Part shown: one piece after another, positions 1-6,561 of the stretch
Layout of the letters: every line of letters starts with the position of its first letter
How positions within the stretch are numbered: position 1 is the stretch's first letter
Assembly: GCA_031262845.1 (NCBI GenBank)
Contig: JAISGZ010000128.1
Location: 1-10,208, forward strand
Length of the DNA: 10,208 bases
Origin: Propionibacteriaceae bacterium
GTDB taxonomy: Bacteria; Actinomycetota; Actinomycetes; Propionibacteriales; Propionibacteriaceae
Direction: 5' to 3'
Made by a program: the position numbers and the translations under genes
The notes under the pieces: generated by a model
Database searches by the model: none
What the model was told of the DNA's origin: nothing
The model's input: the letters and a program-made list of their open reading frames with translations, nothing else

Positions 1-314
1 GAGCCGGAGAAAAGCCGACTCGAAAGACAGTCGGGTCCGGGTCGACGGTTCGAAGAACAGTGAACCCAACATCGCCCCATCAAGCACCGTACAGATGGCT
101 TGGCGTTGAGCGATCGGACCAACGGCGTCGTCGAGGCCGAATAATCGGGCCAGGGTCGGCCGGTCGAATTGGGCCACGGACAGTAAATGACGGCATTGCT
201 CAAACAAAGGCACCACAGCTGAGTCATCGGGCACGGCGCCACGGTACTACGACTCGTGGACTGTCCGACACTTCTCGTGCTCACTCGAGGCTCGTCAGCG
301 CTACAGTCAAGCCT
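1..314. other. Region upstream of pyrC with no convincing gene
   Basis: No recognisable protein is encoded here on either strand. The pyrC frame happens to stay open from the left edge to GTG 315, but its translation is an Arg/Ser/Thr-rich string unlike any dihydroorotase N-terminus. Another frame ends with TGA at 61-63, so up to 20 codons of an upstream gene could end here; the visible residues do not resemble the C-terminus of PyrB, the usual actinobacterial neighbour. GGTTCGAA near 47-54 resembles a tRNA T-loop, but the flanking bases do not form a T-stem. The stretch probably holds the pyrC promoter and leftover spacer. Confidence 0.5.
302..307 (+). promoter_or_regulatory. Candidate -10 element of pyrC (leaderless start)
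   Basis: TACAGT fits the actinobacterial TAnnnT -10 pattern and ends 7 nt before GTG 315. That spacing would put the transcription start at or next to the start codon, giving a leaderless mRNA. No Shine-Dalgarno sequence precedes GTG 315, which agrees. No good -35 is visible. Inference from spacing only. Confidence 0.4.
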
Positions 315-1733
315 GTGACTGACCTGATACTGCGGGGTGTTCAGCTACCTGACGGTTCGATGACTGACTTGGCGATTCGGCAAGGCCGGCTGGTTGACCC
401 GGCCGAGGTCAGCGGACCGAGGATCATCAACGCCACCGGACTGATCGCCCTCCCGGGACTGATCGATCTTCATACCCATCTTCGTCAACCAGGACGAGAA
501 GACGCCGAAACCATCGCCAGCGGCACGGCGGCCGCCGCCCGGGGTGGTTTCACGGCGGTTTTCGCGATGCCGAACACGGATCCGGTGACCGACACGGCGG
601 AACGAGCGGCCCACATTGCCGCCGTCGGGCAAGCCGAGGGTTCAGCCGAGGTGATTCCGATTGGGGCGATCACGCGTGGTGAAGCCGGTCAAGCCTTGGC
701 CGATTTGACCGCTATGCACGACCAGGTCGGGACCATGGTCTTCTCCGACGATGGCCGTTGTGTTCAAAACGCCCAAGTCATGCGCCAGGCTTTTGCCACC
801 GTCCGGGCTTTCGATGGCCTCCTGGCCCAACATGCCCAAGACGATAACTTGGCTGGACCGACCGCCTGCTGCCACGAATCCGATTACTCTCGTCAGCTCC
901 ATCTGACCGGTTGGCCGGCCCAAGCCGAGTCGGTCATCGTGGCCCGTGACGTTCAATTGGCCGAGTTGACGGGCGCTCGCCTCCACGTCTGTCACGTGTC
1001 CACGATCGAAAGCCTTGATGTCATTCGCTGGGCCAAGGCCCGCGGCGTGCGGGTCACTGCTGAGGTGACACCACACCATCTGCTGCTCGATACCAGCCAG
1101 CTTTTACGCCCCGGCCCGACCACCCCGGCTGGCTCCGGCGTTGCTCCCGCGGTCCCGACCGACCGGCTGGCCTCGGACTTGTCGAGCGACTCCGTCTCCC
1201 CACTTCAGGCAGCCGCCGACGCGGCCGTCTTGCCCGACGAAACCGCTGTCCTCAACCCGACCTACAAAGTCAACCCGCCGCTGCGGACACCGGAACACAT
1301 CGAAGCCTTGCGGGCGGCTCTGGCCGACGGCACGATTGACATCGTCGCTACCGACCACGCCCCCCACACCGCAGCCGATAAGAATCAACCCTTTGAGTTG
1401 GCAAAACCCGGCATGTTGGGTCTTGAGCAAGCGCTCAGTGTCATCATCGAAACGCTGGTCAAACCGGGCTGGATGGACTGGGCGACGGTGGCCGAGCGGA
1501 TGTCCTACGCTCCGGCTCGGCTCGGCGGAATCGCTGACCGTCAAGGTCGGCCGCTGACGATCGGACAACCGGCCAACCTGGTTCTGGTTGATCCCGACCG
1601 GCAGACGGTCGTCGATCAAGACGCCAGCCGGTCACGTTCCCGGAATAACCCGTACCACGGCTGGACACTGCCCGACCCGGTCCGGTTGACGATGTGGCAA
1701 GGCCGAATCATGTTTCAGGACTTGACACCGTAA
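315..1733 (+). CDS. pyrC: Dihydroorotase (class I)
   Basis: Catalyses reversible cyclisation of N-carbamoyl-L-aspartate to dihydroorotate, the third step of de novo pyrimidine synthesis, in the cytoplasm. At 472 aa from GTG 315 it is longer than the usual ~430. Zinc and catalytic residues of the amidohydrolase barrel are visible: HTH (residues 53-55) followed by LRQPG, MPNTDP, Asp in FSDDG (145), His in AQHAQD (173), His in CHVS (227) and Asp in TDHAPH (347). The extra length is mainly an insertion of about 40 residues (about 265-310), rich in Pro, Ala and Ser, between TPHHLLL and NPTYKVNPPLR, where relatives have a short loop. GTG 315 is chosen because homology begins there (VTDLILRGVQL) and a -10-like TACAGT lies 7 nt upstream. 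An open frame reaches back past GTG 60, but that extension looks non-coding. No pyrB or carA is visible in the window. Confidence 0.95.
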   Translation: MTDLILRGVQLPDGSMTDLAIRQGRLVDPAEVSGPRIINATGLIALPGLIDLHTHLRQPGREDAETIASGTAAAARGGFTAVFAMPNTDPVTDTAERAAHIAAVGQAEGSAEVIPIGAITRGEAGQALADLTAMHDQVGTMVFSDDGRCVQNAQVMRQAFATVRAFDGLLAQHAQDDNLAGPTACCHESDYSRQLHLTGWPAQAESVIVARDVQLAELTGARLHVCHVSTIESLDVIRWAKARGVRVTAEVTPHHLLLDTSQLLRPGPTTPAGSGVAPAVPTDRLASDLSSDSVSPLQAAADAAVLPDETAVLNPTYKVNPPLRTPEHIEALRAALADGTIDIVATDHAPHTAADKNQPFELAKPGMLGLEQALSVIIETLVKPGWMDWATVAERMSYAPARLGGIADRQGRPLTIGQPANLVLVDPDRQTVVDQDASRSRSRNNPYHGWTLPDPVRLTMWQGRIMFQDLTP

Positions 1734-2358
1734 AGTCCTGTTCGAGGTTGTGCAAGCCGTTCCAGGCCAGGTTGACGAGGTGTGACGCGACCTCCAATTT
1801 CGTCATCTGCTGATTGTCGAGCCACCACTGGCCAGTCATCGCCACCAGCCCGGTCAGGGCCTGGGCGTAGAGCAAGACCGCGGTCGTATCGATATCGCGG
1901 GCCGCGAACACCGGCACCAAGAGCCCTTCGACCCGGACGATGACATCGTTGAGGATGCTGGCGAAGGAGCCACCACCGGCGCCCGAGGTGTCGCGCATGA
2001 TGATTTGGAAGCCCTCGGGACACGATTCGATGTAGTCGAGCAGGGCCAGCGCCCCCAATTCGAGTAGCCGGCGGGAACCGGCCCGGGGGGTTTGAATGGC
2101 TTGCCGAATCGCCGTCAATAACGTCTGCACCTCGCGGTCGACGACGACCGCGTAAATCGCTTCCTTACTGGCAAAGTGCTCGTAGACCACGGGTTTCGAC
2201 ACGCCAGCCCGAGCCGCGATCTCCTCGATACTGGTGCCGTCGAAGCCCCGCTCGGCAAAGCAGCTCCGGGCCACCGTGACCAACTGATCCCGCCGCTCAG
2301 CGGCAGTCATCCGGACACGGGGGCGGCGCGCTTCGGCGGCGCTGACAGACTGACTCAC
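1708..2358 (-). CDS. TetR/AcrR-family transcriptional regulator
   Basis: A DNA-binding repressor-type protein of 216 aa from GTG 2358. The N-terminal helix-turn-helix is clear at about residues 42-65 (TSIEEIAARAGVSKPVVYEH, then FASKEAIY), preceded by a basic arm (RRPRVRM). The C-terminal two thirds is the variable ligand-binding and dimerisation domain, so the ligand cannot be read from sequence. Starts TTG 2364, GTG 2358 and ATG 2310 are all in frame. GTG 2358 is preferred because it keeps the basic arm and GTG is commoner than TTG; there is no decisive ribosome binding site. The gene is divergent from the flippase-like membrane protein gene and shares its upstream region, which holds a good palindrome (2407-2420). 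Autoregulation and control of the membrane gene are therefore the natural inference. Its last 26 bp overlap the end of convergent pyrC. Confidence 0.93.
   Translation of the reverse strand: MSQSVSAAEARRPRVRMTAAERRDQLVTVARSCFAERGFDGTSIEEIAARAGVSKPVVYEHFASKEAIYAVVVDREVQTLLTAIRQAIQTPRAGSRRLLELGALALLDYIESCPEGFQIIMRDTSGAGGGSFASILNDVIVRVEGLLVPVFAARDIDTTAVLLYAQALTGLVAMTGQWWLDNQQMTKLEVASHLVNLAWNGLHNLEQDFTVSSPET
1716..1740. terminator. Hairpin at the convergent pyrC/TetR 3' ends
   Basis: CAGGACTT (1716-1723) and AAGTCCTG (1733-1740) form a perfect 8-bp stem around a 9-nt loop. The hairpin spans the pyrC stop codon and the last codons of the convergent regulator gene. It is symmetrical, so it could act on both transcripts. 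Neither side has a U-tract, so Rho-independent termination is uncertain; actinobacterial terminators often lack one. Confidence 0.4.
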
Positions 2359-2406
2359 ACCCAACAGTTTGGCCTATCCCCGCTGCCCTGTCACCGACTG
2401 CACCTG

Positions 2407-2420
2407 AGGTTACGCAACCT
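2407..2420. promoter_or_regulatory. Palindrome, candidate TetR operator
   Basis: AGGTTACGCAACCT is an inverted repeat matching in 6 of 7 base pairs, with 5-bp perfect outer arms. It lies about 50 bp upstream of the TetR-family gene and about 110 bp upstream of the divergent membrane protein gene. A short dyad in a shared divergent region is the typical site for a TetR dimer. An overlapping direct repeat ACCTGA (2402-2407 and 2417-2422) is also present. No binding evidence is available from sequence alone. Confidence 0.4.
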
Positions 2421-2514
2421 GACTTGCCACAGATGGCGGGAAATGGGCATCAGACTCGACCACCGATACGGTCGGGCAGCGGCGTTGTCGCAGCCGAGAA
2501 GCAACCATCGGCCG

Positions 2515-2520
2515 TACACT
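2515..2520 (+). promoter_or_regulatory. Candidate -10 element of the flippase-like gene
   Basis: TACACT (TAnnnT type) ends 8 nt before ATG 2529. The layout matches that before pyrC and suggests a leaderless transcript beginning at or just before the ATG. No Shine-Dalgarno is seen. No -35 hexamer is recognisable at 16-18 nt spacing. Confidence 0.38.
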
Positions 2521-2528
2521 TTTTGGCG

Positions 2529-5087
2529 ATGTCCAGGGCTGAATCAACCGACAACGTGACCCTGACCCCGGCGGCCACCCCAGAGCCCGACTCGGCTGAG
2601 TCGGCCGCTGTCACTACCCCAGAATCAGGCATCGCCGCTCGGCTCGCACCGACTGTGCTGGCCCCGACCGCCCTGGACGGTATCCAAGACCAGCCGGCCC
2701 AACGGCTGCGCTACCCGGCCGACCTGATCGGGGCCATCGCCTGCGCCGTCAGCCTGATCCTGGTCTGCCTGCTGATCGTCTACGCCGGCCACACCACCCA
2801 GGGCATCACGGCCGATGTCCAGGATGTCGCCAACTGGTTCAAGCGCCTGATCAGCGGCCCAATTCTGGCTCTGCGGGCGGTGTTGGTGCTGTTCGTACCC
2901 GTCACCGTGGCTGTCTCGCTGTTGTTACGCCGCCACCACGACGTTCTCCTGATGTCAGTCGGCGCGGCGCTGGCCGGCTTACTCGTCAACACGCTGCTGG
3001 CCCTGGCCCTCGACCAGTGGGCGCCACCAGCTCTGTTCAGGGGTTTAGCCTTCGGCTACCCGCCCACGATCAGCTTGGTGCCCTATGCCGCCGCCTTGAC
3101 CGCCATGTTGGTGGCTTCGACCTTGCCATCACGGCGGCGCAGCCAAACCGCGGCTTGGGCCCTGTTGTGGGTCACGGTCGGCGTCGACATTCTGTCCTCG
3201 CGGGACACGCTCGGCAGTATGGGCCTGAGTTTGTTGACCGGCTGCATGATCGGTCTGACCGCCCGCTACTGCGTCGGCGTGCCGTCGGAACGGGCTTACG
3301 GCCAGGCCCTGATCGACGCCCTGAGCCAGATCGGCTTCGCTCCCGCCACGCTCGACCGAGCGGTCACGCCGTCGGATCCGGAAGAAGCCGGTTGGTTCGT
3401 CCGCAGCCAGGTGCCGCAATTCTTCGCCGACCACCGCTTGTACGCCCTCAAGACGACCAGCGGCCAACTCTGTGATGTCATCGTCCTCGATGGTGACCGG
3501 CAGGTCCTCAGTGTCATCACCCGCTGGTGGCGCCAATTGCGTTCCCGCGGCATCGATCCGCGCCGAATCGCCTCGCTCCGCCAGTCGGCCGAACGAGCCG
3601 CCTTGCTGACCTACTCGGTCAAAGCCGTCGGCGTCCGCACGCCCGCCGTCCTGGGTTTGGCCGAAGCCGGTGACTCGATGTTGCTGGTCCGGGAACCGGT
3701 ACCGGAATCGATCAAGTTAGCGGACCTGCCGCCGGCTGATCTGACGGACGCCGACTTGGCGGCGATGTGGGATGAACTGGGCCAGGCTCACCGGGCCGGC
3801 CTCGTCCATCGCGGTCTGACCGATCAGGTTTTCCGCATCGCTCGGGACGAGTCCGGCCAACGCCAGTTGTGGCTGCTGGGCTGGGAATTGGGTGATGTCG
3901 CCAGCTCTGATCTGGCCCGGCGGATCGACCAAGCCCAATTGCTGGCTATGACAGCTCTAGTCTTCGGTTCGGCCCGCGCTATCACGGCCGCCGCCGACCA
4001 CCTGACGGCGGACGATCTCCAAGCCATCGGCACACTCCTGCAACCACCGGCCCTGCCGAGCCGGACCCGCAGTCAGCTCCGCGGCCAGCCCAACCTGCTG
4101 ACCGAGTTGCGGCAAGGTTTGGCTGAGCGTTTCCCCCAGGCCGAAGTCGAGCCTCAGCCGTTGGCCCGGCTGTCGGTTCGAACGGTCATTTCCGTGGTTC
4201 TGATGGCGGTCGCGCTGTTTGTCATCTTGACCTCCTTCCACCTCGACCAAGTCGGACAAGCCCTCCGCGAGAGCCGCTGGTGGTGGGCCTTGGCCAGTGT
4301 CGGTTTCGGTTTCTTGGGCATGGTCGGCGCCTCGCTGGTGCTGGTCGCTTTCGCCCCGGTCAAGATCGGACTACTGCGGGCTTGGGTGGCTCAGCTAGCA
4401 GCTTCCTACGTTGTCGTCACGGTACCGGCCGGTATTGGCACGGCCGGCATCAACTTCCGTTTCCTCAACCGGAAAGGCGTCTCCGGCACTCTGGCGACCG
4501 CCACGGCAGCCCTGGTTCAAGTCTCTCAAGTCGCCTTTGGCTTGGTCGTACTCGTCGTCCTGATGCTTGCCACCGGTTCGTCTCAAGCCACTTCGTTCGA
4601 GGTCAGCCCGACCATTGTCATCATCACGGCGGTGGTTGTTGGCCTGGTGGCCGGCTTGTTCGCGATCCCGAAAACCCGCACTTGGCTGCTCGGTAAAGTC
4701 ATGCCGACGCTGCGCCGGACCGGCCCGCGACTGGTCGAAGTGGTGTCGCATCCGGGCCGCTTACTGCTGAGCTTGGCCGGCAATGTCATCACGCTTTTGG
4801 GTTACGCGCTGGCCTTCAAAGCCGCCTCACTGGCCTTCAATATCGACCTGCCGTTCGCCAGTAACACCTTGGCCTATTTGTTAGCCAACTCGGCTGGCGC
4901 GGTCGTGCCCACGCCTGGCGGTGTGGGGGCGATTGAAGCGGCTGGCATCGCCGCCCTCGGCGCCGCCGGTGTCAATCCCGGCGTGGCCGCTTCGGCGGTC
5001 GTCGTCTTCCGGTTGGCGACGTTCTGGATTCGGATTCCGCTGGGCTGGGTAGCCTACAAAATCATGGAACGCCGAGGTGACCTGTGA
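2529..5087 (+). CDS. UPF0104/MprF-type flippase-like membrane protein with kinase-like middle domain
   Basis: An 852-aa integral membrane protein. Residues 1-60 are Pro/Ala/Ser-rich and probably cytoplasmic. About 62-250 holds roughly five to seven hydrophobic helices. About 285-500 is soluble and resembles the kinase-like domain of actinobacterial relatives: Lys in YALKTT (308), Glu in SAERAALL (355) and a catalytic-loop-like VHRGLTDQVF (426-435). About 550-850 is the lysylphosphatidylglycerol-synthase-type transmembrane domain (UPF0104), with VPAGIGTAGINFRFLNRKGV and SAGAVVPTPGGVGAIEAAG as its signatures. Family knowledge suggests lipid-linked substrate translocation or envelope lipid handling; the substrate is unknown, and no aminoacyl-transferase domain follows, so it is not full MprF. 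In the kinase-like part HRD reads HRG and the DFG position reads GWE, so it is probably a pseudokinase. ATG 2529 is chosen over TTG 2424 and ATG 2433 because of the TACACT box and because the extra residues look non-coding. Confidence 0.85.
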   Translation: MSRAESTDNVTLTPAATPEPDSAESAAVTTPESGIAARLAPTVLAPTALDGIQDQPAQRLRYPADLIGAIACAVSLILVCLLIVYAGHTTQGITADVQDVANWFKRLISGPILALRAVLVLFVPVTVAVSLLLRRHHDVLLMSVGAALAGLLVNTLLALALDQWAPPALFRGLAFGYPPTISLVPYAAALTAMLVASTLPSRRRSQTAAWALLWVTVGVDILSSRDTLGSMGLSLLTGCMIGLTARYCVGVPSERAYGQALIDALSQIGFAPATLDRAVTPSDPEEAGWFVRSQVPQFFADHRLYALKTTSGQLCDVIVLDGDRQVLSVITRWWRQLRSRGIDPRRIASLRQSAERAALLTYSVKAVGVRTPAVLGLAEAGDSMLLVREPVPESIKLADLPPADLTDADLAAMWDELGQAHRAGLVHRGLTDQVFRIARDESGQRQLWLLGWELGDVASSDLARRIDQAQLLAMTALVFGSARAITAAADHLTADDLQAIGTLLQPPALPSRTRSQLRGQPNLLTELRQGLAERFPQAEVEPQPLARLSVRTVISVVLMAVALFVILTSFHLDQVGQALRESRWWWALASVGFGFLGMVGASLVLVAFAPVKIGLLRAWVAQLAASYVVVTVPAGIGTAGINFRFLNRKGVSGTLATATAALVQVSQVAFGLVVLVVLMLATGSSQATSFEVSPTIVIITAVVVGLVAGLFAIPKTRTWLLGKVMPTLRRTGPRLVEVVSHPGRLLLSLAGNVITLLGYALAFKAASLAFNIDLPFASNTLAYLLANSAGAVVPTPGGVGAIEAAGIAALGAAGVNPGVAASAVVVFRLATFWIRIPLGWVAYKIMERRGDL

Positions 5088-5350
5088 TCGGGCGGGATCG
5101 GACCGCCAACGTCCGCCGGTCACGGTCGATTGCTGTCCGCCATGACCGAGCGGACAGTGGTTTCTCACGGTGGGCGGGCCGTCAGCCAAACGTCACTCGT
5201 GGTCTCACCAGCCAGTCACGGTCGATCTCTTTCTGTCACGACCGAGCGGACAACGGTTTCTGGCTTCGAGTAGCACGTCAACCAAGCACCGCTCAGAGCC
5301 TCACCAGGCAGTACCAGTCCGTGCCACCGGTGGCAGGTTGCTCACGGTGA
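5084..5350 (+). CDS. Possible small repeat-containing ORF coupled to both neighbours
   Basis: An 88-codon ORF of unknown function. Its GTG (5084) overlaps the stop of the flippase-like gene as GTGA, and its TGA (5348-5350) overlaps the GTG start of ispE, again as GTGA. The predicted product is basic and Arg/Ser/Gln-rich, with no signal peptide, membrane helix or known motif. It contains two adjacent 32-residue copies with roughly half the residues identical; HDRAD, GF, RQP and LT are shared. The double GTGA arrangement suggests that its translation could deliver ribosomes to ispE, which lacks a good ribosome binding site. Against a real protein: third-position GC looks lower than in the neighbours, the composition resembles translated spacer, and the 96-bp repeat period is a multiple of three, so any frame would show a peptide repeat. 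A leader-like coupling ORF or chance are both possible. Confidence 0.3.
   Translation: MIGRDRTANVRRSRSIAVRHDRADSGFSRWAGRQPNVTRGLTSQSRSISFCHDRADNGFWLRVARQPSTAQSLTRQYQSVPPVAGCSR
5119..5310 (+). repeat. Two 96-bp imperfect tandem direct repeats
   Basis: Copy A is 5119-5214 and copy B 5215-5310, directly adjacent. Both begin GTCACGGTCGAT. Both share GACCGAGCGGACA, then GGTTTCT, GTCA.CCAA and a CTCACCAG.CA end, with no gaps needed. Identity by eye is about 70 percent. Copy A contains a hairpin, CTGTCCGC (5133-5140) with GCGGACAG (5150-5157) around a 9-nt loop; in copy B the left arm is degraded. The repeats fill most of the spacer before ispE. Confidence 0.75.
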
Positions 5351-6258
5351 CCAGTCTGACCGTGCGCGTGCCGGGCAAGGTCAATCTGGCCTTGCAAGTC
5401 GGCCCTTGTCAGGCTGACGGCTACCACGATCTGGCGACGGTCTTTATGGCCTTGTCGATCGAAGATACGGTGACCGCGACCGGGCCCTTGGACACCCCTG
5501 GTGACATCACCGCGACAGTGTCCGGACCGGGTGCTCAGTGGGTGGGATCGGGTCTGGACAATCTGGCGGTCCGAGCCGCCAGCCTGCTGCGTGACCGTTT
5601 CGGCTCGCCCGAGTTGAGTGCCAGCTTGGCGATCGAGAAGCGGATTCCCGTGGCCGGCGGTATGGCGGGCGGTTCGGCTGACGCCGCCGGTGCTCTGCTG
5701 GCCTGCGCGCGACTGTGGCAGCTTGATGTCACCTCGGCCGATCTGACCGATCTAGCCGCCGAACTCGGCGCCGATGTGCCCTTCGCTCTCTTAGGTGGTT
5801 GCGCTCTCGGCCTGGGCCGCGGCGACCGGCTGACACCAGTCCTGGCTCGCGGCCGTTTCCACTGGGTGTTGGCTTTTCACCGGCGGGGGTTGTCGACGTC
5901 GGCGGTTTTCCGGCGCTTTGACGAGTACCGGCCAAACCCGGCCCCGGCGGTCGTACCATCGGCGCTTCTGACCGCCCTGGCCGCCGGTGATGTCCGGGCT
6001 CTCGGCGCCGCTCTCAGCAATGATCTGACCGTAGCCAGTGTGTCGCTGGCACCGGCCCTGCGCCGGACCATCGAAGCCGGCCGCGAAGCCGGCGCTCTCG
6101 GTAGCGTCATCTCCGGCTCCGGCCCGACCGTGGCTCTGCTCGCGGCCAGCGAAGAGGCCGCTAACACCCTGGCCGTCCGCCTCTCCAGCGAAGGAGTCGC
6201 CCACCGCCTAGTCCGCGCCTGGGGCCCAGTCCCCGGTGCCCACGTCGTCACCGACTGA
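5347..6258 (+). CDS. ispE: 4-diphosphocytidyl-2-C-methyl-D-erythritol kinase
   Basis: A cytoplasmic GHMP-family kinase that phosphorylates the 2-hydroxyl of CDP-methylerythritol with ATP, the fourth step of the MEP isoprenoid pathway. From GTG 5347 it is 303 aa, the normal family length. Visible motifs are PGKVNLAL (residues 9-16, with catalytic-type Lys11), the ATP-binding glycine loop PVAGGMAGGSADAAGAL (101-117), GADVPFALLGG (141-151, Asp143 matching the catalytic Asp) and the C-terminal ISGSGPTVALL. The frame is open upstream to 5170, but homology starts at VTSLTVRVPGKVN, so the longer start is rejected. GTG 5347 overlaps the stop of the preceding small ORF as GTGA; no strong Shine-Dalgarno is seen. 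It probably shares a transcript with the flippase-like gene and is followed by a strong hairpin. The usual ksgA neighbour is absent here. Confidence 0.96.
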   Translation: MTSLTVRVPGKVNLALQVGPCQADGYHDLATVFMALSIEDTVTATGPLDTPGDITATVSGPGAQWVGSGLDNLAVRAASLLRDRFGSPELSASLAIEKRIPVAGGMAGGSADAAGALLACARLWQLDVTSADLTDLAAELGADVPFALLGGCALGLGRGDRLTPVLARGRFHWVLAFHRRGLSTSAVFRRFDEYRPNPAPAVVPSALLTALAAGDVRALGAALSNDLTVASVSLAPALRRTIEAGREAGALGSVISGSGPTVALLAASEEAANTLAVRLSSEGVAHRLVRAWGPVPGAHVVTD

Positions 6259-6280
6259 CCCGCTCGCCCGACTTCGCCCG

Positions 6281-6312
6281 ACTTCGTCCGGCTGACTCCC
6301 GGACTCCGAAGT
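6281..6312 (+). terminator. Probable terminator hairpin after ispE
   Basis: ACTTCG (6281-6286) pairs with CGAAGT (6307-6312), and TCCGG (6287-6291) with CCGGA (6299-6303), around a 7-nt loop. This makes 11 base pairs with one 3-nt bulge. It begins 22 nt after the ispE stop. No U-tract follows, as is common in high-GC actinobacteria. Just before it, the 10-mer CGCCCGACTT occurs twice in tandem (6265-6284), with a third diverged copy that enters the stem. Confidence 0.5.
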
Positions 6313-6348
6313 TCAGTCGAACACCTTTGATCCAAACAACCTGATCTC

Positions 6349-6468
6349 AGACTTCAAGTCTTGAAGCTTCCAATTTTGAAAGTCTCGATCTTGGAAGTCT
6401 CAAACTTGGGTGCTTCAATCTTGAGTGCTCCAAACTTGAGTGCTTCAATTTCGGTGGTCTCAAACTTG
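6349..6468. repeat. 15-bp degenerate tandem repeat, eight units
   Basis: Eight units of exactly 15 bp, most ending CAAACTTG or CAATCTTG; the TTG/TCG falls at 6361, 6376, 6391, 6406, 6421, 6436, 6451 and 6466. From the third unit, endings of the AATCTTG and AAACTTG types alternate, giving a weaker 30-bp period. The block is visibly more A+T-rich than its surroundings. It lies in the spacer between ispE and the GNAT gene. As 15 is a multiple of three, every frame gives a pentapeptide-like pattern, for example SNLGA-SILSA-PNLSA on the plus strand, so peptide periodicity is not proof of coding. No ATG or GTG start is available in that plus frame; TTG 6361 is the earliest. Confidence 0.8.
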
Positions 6469-6490
6469 GGCTTTCCCTCTCACGAAGGAA

Positions 6491-6522
6491 TTGACAATCG
6501 AATGAGCCGCCTCGGGTGTGAT
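6491..6522 (+). promoter_or_regulatory. Possible promoter of the GNAT gene
   Basis: A perfect TTGACA (6491-6496) is the best -35-like hexamer upstream of the GNAT gene. The only -10-like partner is TGTGAT (6517-6522), at a spacing of 20, which is too long for a typical promoter. TATTTT (6543-6548) is another -10 candidate but is close to the ribosome binding site. Confidence 0.25.
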
Positions 6523-6551
6523 CCCCACCACTTACGAGGAACTATTTTCTT

Positions 6552-6557
6552 GGGAGG
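6552..6557 (+). promoter_or_regulatory. Ribosome binding site deciding the GNAT start
   Basis: GGGAGG, a good anti-16S match, ends 4 nt before ATG 6562. It supports that start over the long open frame beginning at TTG 6361. Confidence 0.55.
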
Positions 6558-6561
6558 TCTG

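Noticed and set aside
47..59. GGTTCGAA resembling a tRNA T-loop
   Set aside because: Flanking bases do not form a 5-bp T-stem and no acceptor or anticodon arm can be built.
60..314. N-terminal extension of dihydroorotase from GTG 60
   Set aside because: 85 Arg/Ser/Thr-rich residues with no family counterpart; homology and the -10-like box both point to GTG 315.
2424..2528. Upstream starts of the flippase-like protein (TTG 2424, ATG 2433)
   Set aside because: No ribosome binding site, non-protein-like residues, and a leaderless -10 candidate precedes ATG 2529.
2176..2559. Plus-strand 127-codon ORF antisense to the TetR-family gene
   Set aside because: Shadow frame of a clear TetR gene; its translation has no family features.
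5170..5346. N-terminal extension of IspE from the open frame at 5170
   Set aside because: 59 extra residues translate the repeat region and do not resemble IspE; from GTG 5347 the length is normal and the start overlaps the preceding stop.
6361..6561. GNAT protein starting at TTG 6361
   Set aside because: The added 67 residues translate the 15-bp repeats and spacer; ATG 6562 has a good ribosome binding site and fits the family.
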